Below the pieces are notes generated by a model that searched no databases, was not told where the DNA came from, and worked only from the letters and a program-made list of their open reading frames with translations. This document shows positions 59,305-64,000 of a stretch of DNA of 64,000 nucleotides, one piece after another. The translations under genes and the position numbers were made by a program. The stretch covers positions 1,127,104 through 1,191,103 of the forward strand of contig NZ_JABXWR010000001.1 in the NCBI RefSeq assembly GCF_013377755.1, in the 5' to 3' direction. The DNA comes from Methanofollis tationis. GTDB lineage: Archaea; Halobacteriota; Methanomicrobia; Methanomicrobiales; Methanofollaceae. Position 1 is the first letter of the stretch. Each line of letters opens with the position of its first letter.

Positions 59305-59886
59305 ATGCAACTGCCACCGCACAAACGCGAAAATGTCCTGCCGCTCCCCGTGGTGCTGATCTCCACGATCTCGAAGTCCGGGATCCGCAACGCCGCTCCG
59401 TGGGGCAACATAACGCCGATTCTCCGGCCACTCGACGAGATCGTCCTTGCTTCCTGGCTGCGGCGCGATACCCTCGACAACATCAGGGAGACCGGCGAGT
59501 TCGTCGTCAACGTGCCGCCGGCGACGATGATCGAAGAGGTGATGATCTGCGCCCGGAATTACCCGCCCGAGATCGACGAGTTCGTTGAGGCAAACCTCAC
59601 GCCCCGCCCCTCCACCGTCGTCGCCCCTCCCGGCATCGAAGGATCGGTCGCGTGGATGGAATGCCAGCTCGTTGAAGAGATCCTCAGGGAAAAGTACGCC
59701 CTGGTCATCGGCAAAGTTGTTCACCTTGAGGTGAACGACCGCTACGCTACCGGAAAAGGAGATATCGACATCGAATCCGCACGGCCACTCTCCATGGTCT
59801 GCAGCAACGACGGCATTCGCTACACCCGTCCGGTCGATGCAGGGCGGTTCGCGCCCTACGCAGAGATGTTCATCAGGAAACCCTGA
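59305..59886 (+). CDS. Flavin reductase-like FMN-binding protein
   Basis: A 193-residue split-barrel protein with PLPVVLISTISKSGIRNAAP, DNIRETGEFVVNVPPATM and EGSVAWMECQLVEEILREKY, typical of the flavin reductase/DIM6-NTAB family, and VIGKVVHLEVND. It may bind FMN or F420. Archaeal members (flavoredoxin-like) move electrons between reduced carriers. The 220-base upstream region is AT-rich. Confidence 0.9.
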   Translation: MQLPPHKRENVLPLPVVLISTISKSGIRNAAPWGNITPILRPLDEIVLASWLRRDTLDNIRETGEFVVNVPPATMIEEVMICARNYPPEIDEFVEANLTPRPSTVVAPPGIEGSVAWMECQLVEEILREKYALVIGKVVHLEVNDRYATGKGDIDIESARPLSMVCSNDGIRYTRPVDAGRFAPYAEMFIRKP

Positions 59887-59967
59887 TCGGCCTCTGGAAT
59901 CAGCCGTAGCAAAGATGTGTACAGGGACAGTTCGAGATCATCACCATCATAAAAAGGAAAGATATGC

Positions 59968-60813
59968 ATGGAATCAATTGACTGGAATGATGTATGGAAA
60001 GACCAGCGGAAAAGGCACAACGAGGCGAACAGAAACTCCCCTGATGCAAGTTTCTGGGATACAAAAGATGCAGCCCGCAGATTCTACAGAATGGCTCAGG
60101 AGAATAAGGGAGAACGGATCCAGAAGACCCTGAAAGATCTCCCCTTAACGCCCTCATCGCGTGTGCTCGACGTCGGTTCAGGTCCGGGCGCCCTTGCCAT
60201 TCCCATCGCCAGGCAGGTCGACCATGTCACAGCCGTTGAGCCCTCAGAGGGCATGTGCTCGGTTCTTGAGGAGATGAACGGTGAGGAGGAGATCGGCAAC
60301 ATCGATGTTGTACAGAAACGGTGGGAGGACACCAGCGTCGCGGAGGATCTCAGCCCGCCGTATGATATCGTCTTTGCGTCCTACTCTCTTGACGTTCCCG
60401 ACATCAGAGACGCCATCAGGAAGCTGGAGGAGGCGTCCTCCCGCTATGTGTATATCTACTGGTTTGCCGGGGAAACGTCGTGGGACGCGATGTCACGGGA
60501 ACTCTGGCCTCTCCTCCATGGATCGTCGTTCATCCCCTCTCCAAAATGCGACATCATCTACAACGTGCTGTATTCGATGGCCATCTACCCGAACATCGAG
60601 GTATTCCCTTTCAGGCACATCAACCGGTTTGCAGACCTTGCTGAGGCGGTCAACCACTTTGGCTCGCGGTGCTTTGTCGAGACGGATGAGCAGAGGGAGA
60701 TCCTCAGGCAGTACCTGAGCAGTCATGCCCGGACAGACGGGGATACCGTCATCGTGCCCGGACATTCGACCCGGGTGAAGATGTGGTGGGAGAGGGCGGA
60801 TTCACCCATCTAA
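59968..60813 (+). CDS. Class I SAM-dependent methyltransferase
   Basis: A 281-residue protein with SSRVLDVGSGPGALAIPIAR (motif I) and VTAVEPSEGMCSVLEEMNGE (motif II), plus DIVFASYSLDVPDIRDAIRK. The N-terminus NDVWKDQRKRHNEANRN resembles small-molecule methyltransferases of methanogens; the substrate cannot be told. GGAAAG lies upstream of the ATG. Confidence 0.85.
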   Translation: MESIDWNDVWKDQRKRHNEANRNSPDASFWDTKDAARRFYRMAQENKGERIQKTLKDLPLTPSSRVLDVGSGPGALAIPIARQVDHVTAVEPSEGMCSVLEEMNGEEEIGNIDVVQKRWEDTSVAEDLSPPYDIVFASYSLDVPDIRDAIRKLEEASSRYVYIYWFAGETSWDAMSRELWPLLHGSSFIPSPKCDIIYNVLYSMAIYPNIEVFPFRHINRFADLAEAVNHFGSRCFVETDEQREILRQYLSSHARTDGDTVIVPGHSTRVKMWWERADSPI

Positions 60814-60839
60814 CTTTCTTTAACTTGCGGGGGCTTTCA

Positions 60840-60901
60840 GGGCGGAGCGGAATGTCAGGGTGCTCGAACCGTGAGAACATCGTGAAAAAGTCGCTCCGCC
60901 C
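60840..60901. repeat. Inverted repeat upstream of solute-binding protein
   Basis: GGGCGGAGCG (60840-60849) and CGCTCCGCCC (60892-60901) form a perfect ten-base stem around a 42-base loop. It lies between the methyltransferase stop and the promoter (CATTAATAT near 60926) of the next gene, and may terminate or insulate transcription. Confidence 0.5.
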
Positions 60902-60952
60902 CACAAGATAAAAATGACAAATCATTAATATCCAACCGAATAACATCCCACG

Positions 60953-61744
60953 ATGAAATCAAGAGTGCTGCTGCCGTTCGGTGCCCTCTGCCTGGCCCTC
61001 ATCCTCTCCACCGGATGTACCGGGACAGGCGGCGGGGCGGATCTCTCCTCGCTGACCTATGTGACCGAGGACTATCCCCCCTATAACTACATGGACAGCG
61101 GCAGCGTCACCGGGATTGCCGTGGACATCCTCAAGGAGATCGCCGCAGATGCCGGAACGCCGATCCCTGCCGGGAAGATCCGGATGATGAAATGGGACGA
61201 GGCCTACAACACCGCACTATCAACACCGAATACCGTTATTTTCTCCATCACCCGACTGCCCGGGCGAGAAGCGGATTTCAAATGGGCAGGTCCGTTTGCA
61301 ACACAAAAAATGGTGCTCTTCGCCCCAAAATCATCCAGCATCACCATAAACGGACCTGAAGACCTGAAGAATTACACTATCGGCGTCGTAACAAACGATG
61401 CGGCGATCGGACAGTTGAAGGCCCTCGGTGTCCCGCAGAAGAATATGCTGGCCGACCAGAATCCTGCAGTGATCATCAAAAGTCTTCAGGACGGCCGGAT
61501 CGATCTCTGGTGCTACGGACAGGAGGCAGGAACGATCGCTGCCAGAAAAGCCACCGGATCCGCCTCATTCATGGAACCGGTCTATACCCTCGACTGCTAT
61601 GACCTGTATTATGCGTTCAACCGAAACACACCTGATCCGGTGGTGGCGCTCTTCCAGCAGGGACTCGATTCGATGATAGCCGGCGACAATCAATCCGGGA
61701 CGAGCACCTACGAGGAGATCCTGAAGCGGCACGTATCCTCATAA
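60953..61744 (+). CDS. ABC-type solute-binding lipoprotein (SBP family 3)
   Basis: A 263-residue protein with a lipobox (LALILSTGCTGT) and the periplasmic-binding fold: LTYVTEDYPPYNYMDSGSVT, IAVDILKEIAAD, FSITRLPGREADFKWAGPF and LQDGRIDLWCYGQEAG. Family 3 proteins bind amino acids or related small polar ligands. No permease or ATPase gene is adjacent, so its transporter is elsewhere or it acts as a sensor. Confidence 0.9.
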   Translation: MKSRVLLPFGALCLALILSTGCTGTGGGADLSSLTYVTEDYPPYNYMDSGSVTGIAVDILKEIAADAGTPIPAGKIRMMKWDEAYNTALSTPNTVIFSITRLPGREADFKWAGPFATQKMVLFAPKSSSITINGPEDLKNYTIGVVTNDAAIGQLKALGVPQKNMLADQNPAVIIKSLQDGRIDLWCYGQEAGTIAARKATGSASFMEPVYTLDCYDLYYAFNRNTPDPVVALFQQGLDSMIAGDNQSGTSTYEEILKRHVSS

Positions 61745-61866
61745 TCCCACAAACCCCTCATTTTTCCAGCAGAGCCGTCCAGATACCCGACGCATCAAAA
61801 ATGATACCTTCGAAAAAATTCGTAGTGAACGCCAGAAATATCTATCAGCACGCCAAAAGAGCGGGC

Positions 61867-63159
61867 ATGAAACAGAATCGTGCCGGCCTCGTGCTCCTGG
61901 CATCGGTGGTTGTCATCGCCACAGTCCTTGCCGGATGCACCGGGGTTCAGGATGCGGCATCTCCGGGGCCCACGCCTCCGGCCGGGGAGGATATCCCGGA
62001 GGCCGGGGAAAACGACAGCGTGGCCGCCGGAAACAACCGGTTCGCCTTTGACCTGTATCAGCAGTTGAGAAACGATCCCGCGTACACAGAAGAAAACCTC
62101 TTCTTCTCGCCGTACAGCATCTCGTCTGCCCTTGCGATCACCTGCGAGGGCGCCCGCAACAGGACCGCCGATGAGATCAGGACGGTCTTCCATCTCCCGG
62201 CAGACGCCGATGCTCGCCGGGAAGGGTTTATGGCGATCGATGCGAGGATCAACAGCGCGGATGCCGGATACACCCTGCGGACGGCAAACGCCCTGTGGGC
62301 TGAGGAGACCTATTCATTCCTCCCTGACTACATCGAGACCGCCGGGCGTTATTATGGTGCGAACGTCACCAACCTCGATTTCACCACCCAGCCCGAGGCG
62401 TCGCGCGCCACGATCAACCGCTGGGTGGAGGATAAGACGAACGACCTGATCAAGAACCTCCTGCCCGAGGGTTCCATCAGTCCGATGACCAGGCTGGTGA
62501 TCACCAACGCGATCTATTTCAAGGGGACGTGGGTGAAGCAGTTCGAAAAGAACAACACGGTCGAGGCCCCCTTCTGGAAAGGGCCGGGCGAGAGCGTGCG
62601 CGTCCCGATGATGCAGCGGACCGACGAAGAGGCGATCTACGGCTATGCCGAGACCGATGACCTCCAGGTGCTCGAGATGCCCTATGCCCACGAGAGCGGC
62701 ACAGGTCTCTCCATGCTCGTCATCCTCCCCCAGGACCTCCAGGCAGCCGAGGCGTCGCTCGACGCACAGAAGATTGCCGACCTGCGGCAATCCCTGACCG
62801 AGCAGCGCGTGAACGTATTCTTCCCGAAATTCTCGCTTGGGACGACATACCCGCTGGCCGGGACGCTTGCTGCGATGGGGATGCCGACCGCCTTCACCGA
62901 CGCCGCCGACCTCTCGGGAATGGACGGCACACAGAATCTGTTCGTCAGCAGCGTCGTCCACAAGGCGTTTGTGGACGTGAACGAGGAGGGCACCGAGGCA
63001 GCCGCCGCCACCGGGGTGATCATCAACATGAAGACCTCGCTCGGCGGGGATGAGACGCCGGTCTTCAGGGCCGATCATCCGTTCATCTTCTGCATTGTCG
63101 AGAACGATACCGGGGCGATCCTCTTCATGGGGCGGGTCATGGACCCGGTCAGCCCCTGA
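61867..63159 (+). CDS. Serpin (lipoprotein serine protease inhibitor)
   Basis: From ATG 61867 the 430-residue protein has a lipoprotein signal (ASVVVIATVLAGCTGV) and a full serpin fold: NLFFSPYSISSALAITCEGA, RLVITNAIYFKGTWVKQFEK, VHKAFVDVNEEGTEAAAATG and DHPFIFCIVENDTGAILFMG. The hinge EEGTEAAAAT is the intact inhibitory type, and counting from it gives P1 Lys (INMK, then TS), predicting inhibition of trypsin- or subtilisin-like proteases. An ATG at 61801 would place the signal peptide internally. Confidence 0.92.
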   Translation: MKQNRAGLVLLASVVVIATVLAGCTGVQDAASPGPTPPAGEDIPEAGENDSVAAGNNRFAFDLYQQLRNDPAYTEENLFFSPYSISSALAITCEGARNRTADEIRTVFHLPADADARREGFMAIDARINSADAGYTLRTANALWAEETYSFLPDYIETAGRYYGANVTNLDFTTQPEASRATINRWVEDKTNDLIKNLLPEGSISPMTRLVITNAIYFKGTWVKQFEKNNTVEAPFWKGPGESVRVPMMQRTDEEAIYGYAETDDLQVLEMPYAHESGTGLSMLVILPQDLQAAEASLDAQKIADLRQSLTEQRVNVFFPKFSLGTTYPLAGTLAAMGMPTAFTDAADLSGMDGTQNLFVSSVVHKAFVDVNEEGTEAAAATGVIINMKTSLGGDETPVFRADHPFIFCIVENDTGAILFMGRVMDPVSP

Positions 63160-63180
63160 AGCCCAGGGCAGCGCTCCACC

Positions 63181-63187
63181 TTTTTTT
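63181..63187 (+). terminator. Poly-T terminator after serpin
   Basis: CCACCTTTTTTTCGC follows the serpin stop by about 20 bases. A short GC-rich stretch (GCCCAGGGCAGCGC) precedes it. Confidence 0.5.
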
Positions 63188-63253
63188 CGCAGGGTGAGGA
63201 CGGTGACGACCGCTGGCCCTGCCAAAATCCGACTCGTTTATCCCGTTTTCTCA

Positions 63254-63335
63254 TCAACAGATGCTTCGCCTGGCCCGTCCCCGCATATCCAGGGGCAATC
63301 ATGCGCGGGGGTCCGGGGGTGCAACCCCCGGGCAG
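63254..63335 (+). repeat. Dispersed palindromic GC-rich repeat, copy 5
   Basis: It shares CCCCGCATATCCAGGGGCAA and GCGCGGGGGTCCGGG with 15072-15152 and ends in the palindrome CCGGGGGTGCAACCCCCGG. It occupies the gap between the serpin and the C69 peptidase. Confidence 0.7.
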
Positions 63336-63399
63336 AGGCGACCTTCGCATTTTCTTGTACCATCTCTTCGCACCTGGGGTGAGGGTTCCTGAAACTCGA

Positions 63400-64000
63400 T
63401 CAGACCTCACCGGAAGGGCCTGCTGCCCCACAGACCTGTGATTGAGGCAGGGACAGAGATATCAGTTCCAGGATCTCCTCAAACGAGGCGTTCTCCCGAA
63501 CCCATACACTTCTGCCCGTATAGTTCAGACCTTCGGTGGCGCGGAGGTTCTCGAGGTCATAGACTCGCGGGCCGTACTGGTATCCGGCTGCCTGATACCA
63601 CCATCCCGGATACCCGGGTTCATCCACCGCCCCGGTCCCGGGGTCGGTGATCAGCCCGTTTGCATATTTCACGATCAGCATCCTCGAGAGATCCTGCCAT
63701 TCCTCGATGATCTCGTCTCCCCGTGCAACGGTGACGTTTGTGAGAAGACGCCGTGCAGCGGCCTCGTCCCCCTTTGCGATGAGGGCGGTCGCTTCAGCGT
63801 CGGTCTGGCGCACCCGTTCGATCGATTCTGCTTCAAGTTCGGCCTGCTTTGATCTGATATCCTCGATCATCGCATCGTACCTGAGCATCGCCCAGTTCGT
63901 GACAAAATCAAATGTCCAGTAGGCGGCATCGGGGTCGTATACCGTCCTCGTCCCGGACGTGTATGAGCGCGAGAGATTTTCAGAACCTGCGTAGATCGGG
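63400..64000 (-). CDS. C69 family dipeptidase, C-terminal part (5' end outside window)
   Basis: Only the C-terminal 200 residues are in the window; the frame is open to the right edge. TVYDPDAAYWTFDFVTNWAM and LRYDAMIEDIRSKQAELEAE match the end of family C69 (PepD-type) Ntn-hydrolases. A further extension reads GWWYQAAGYQYGPRVYDLEN. The catalytic N-terminal cysteine would be beyond the window. Presence near the other surface proteins suggests possible export, but no signal can be seen here. Confidence 0.75.
   Translation of the reverse strand, partial: PIYAGSENLSRSYTSGTRTVYDPDAAYWTFDFVTNWAMLRYDAMIEDIRSKQAELEAESIERVRQTDAEATALIAKGDEAAARRLLTNVTVARGDEIIEEWQDLSRMLIVKYANGLITDPGTGAVDEPGYPGWWYQAAGYQYGPRVYDLENLRATEGLNYTGRSVWVRENASFEEILELISLSLPQSQVCGAAGPSGEV

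Noticed and set aside
1-64000. CRISPR array
   Set aside because: No regularly spaced direct repeats of 24-40 bases were seen. The dispersed repeats are palindromic and far apart.

Overview
The window comes from a GC-rich euryarchaeal methanogen, most likely an order Methanomicrobiales genome (Methanoculleus or Methanofollis type; genus not proven). The evidence is the archaeal information-processing genes (L15e, L37Ae, RpoP, SBDS, proteasome alpha, RNase P Rnp2/Rnp3, Pcc1, prefoldin beta, NAC), archaeal-type CoaD and Trm1, a UbiA enzyme of ether-lipid type, an HdrA-like protein, an intron-bearing tRNA-Tyr and TATA-box promoters. No 16S or mcr gene is present to fix the genus.

Layout. 1-7.4 kb: cell-surface proteins and toxin-antitoxin remnants. 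hicB is intact, but hicA is split by a 234-bp MITE-like insertion. mntA is intact, but its hepT partner is decayed. A second HEPN/NTase pair is complete. Then come a secreted two-gene surface pair and an AAA/DUF4143 ATPase with palindromic operators. 7.4-13 kb: a SLATT-like membrane protein and a HEAT-repeat protein, divergent from a ppk1-ppx polyphosphate operon. 13-26.4 kb: conserved core. It holds tRNA-Asp, tRNA-Tyr, a LeuA/CimA-type synthase with an apparent frameshift near its start, the L15e-to-prefoldin translation/proteasome superoperon (without exosome genes), moaC-nnr, and recJ-PUA-nac-trmI-pyrB-pyrI.

27-42.4 kb is a lower-GC accessory island. It contains an arsenic operon (arsR-arsD-cmd-arsA-ylbF-like-Cys-tail peptide-acr3), two broken copies of A-ATPase subunit D, and a family of small membrane proteins. 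It also contains an ArsP/DUF318-type permease split by a 91-bp MITE-like insertion and an HxlR regulator. IS5-type remnants, an IS110-family element and a tungsten/molybdenum aldehyde oxidoreductase operon (aor-ferredoxin-moeB-moaD) complete it.

42.4-64 kb returns to the conserved backbone. It carries coaD, a carbonic-anhydrase-like/HdrA-like/mtnA/DUF116 cluster, a bactofilin-like protein, UbiA, a DUF3160 lipoprotein, tRNA-Arg and trm1. These are followed by a feo iron operon in which FeoB is split into GTPase and membrane genes, a gene-free 1.1-kb stretch with palindromic repeats, ZIP, a DRG GTPase and tRNA-Glu. The end holds a Gate-domain membrane protein, a flavin reductase-like protein, a methyltransferase, a solute-binding lipoprotein, a serpin and the C-terminus of a C69 dipeptidase.

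The most unusual signals are two independent genes cleanly restored in silico by removing short TIR-bearing insertions, loss of toxins beside retained antitoxins, the SLATT/HEAT pair, the WxL-like surface pair, and the homopolymer frameshift in the LeuA/CimA gene.
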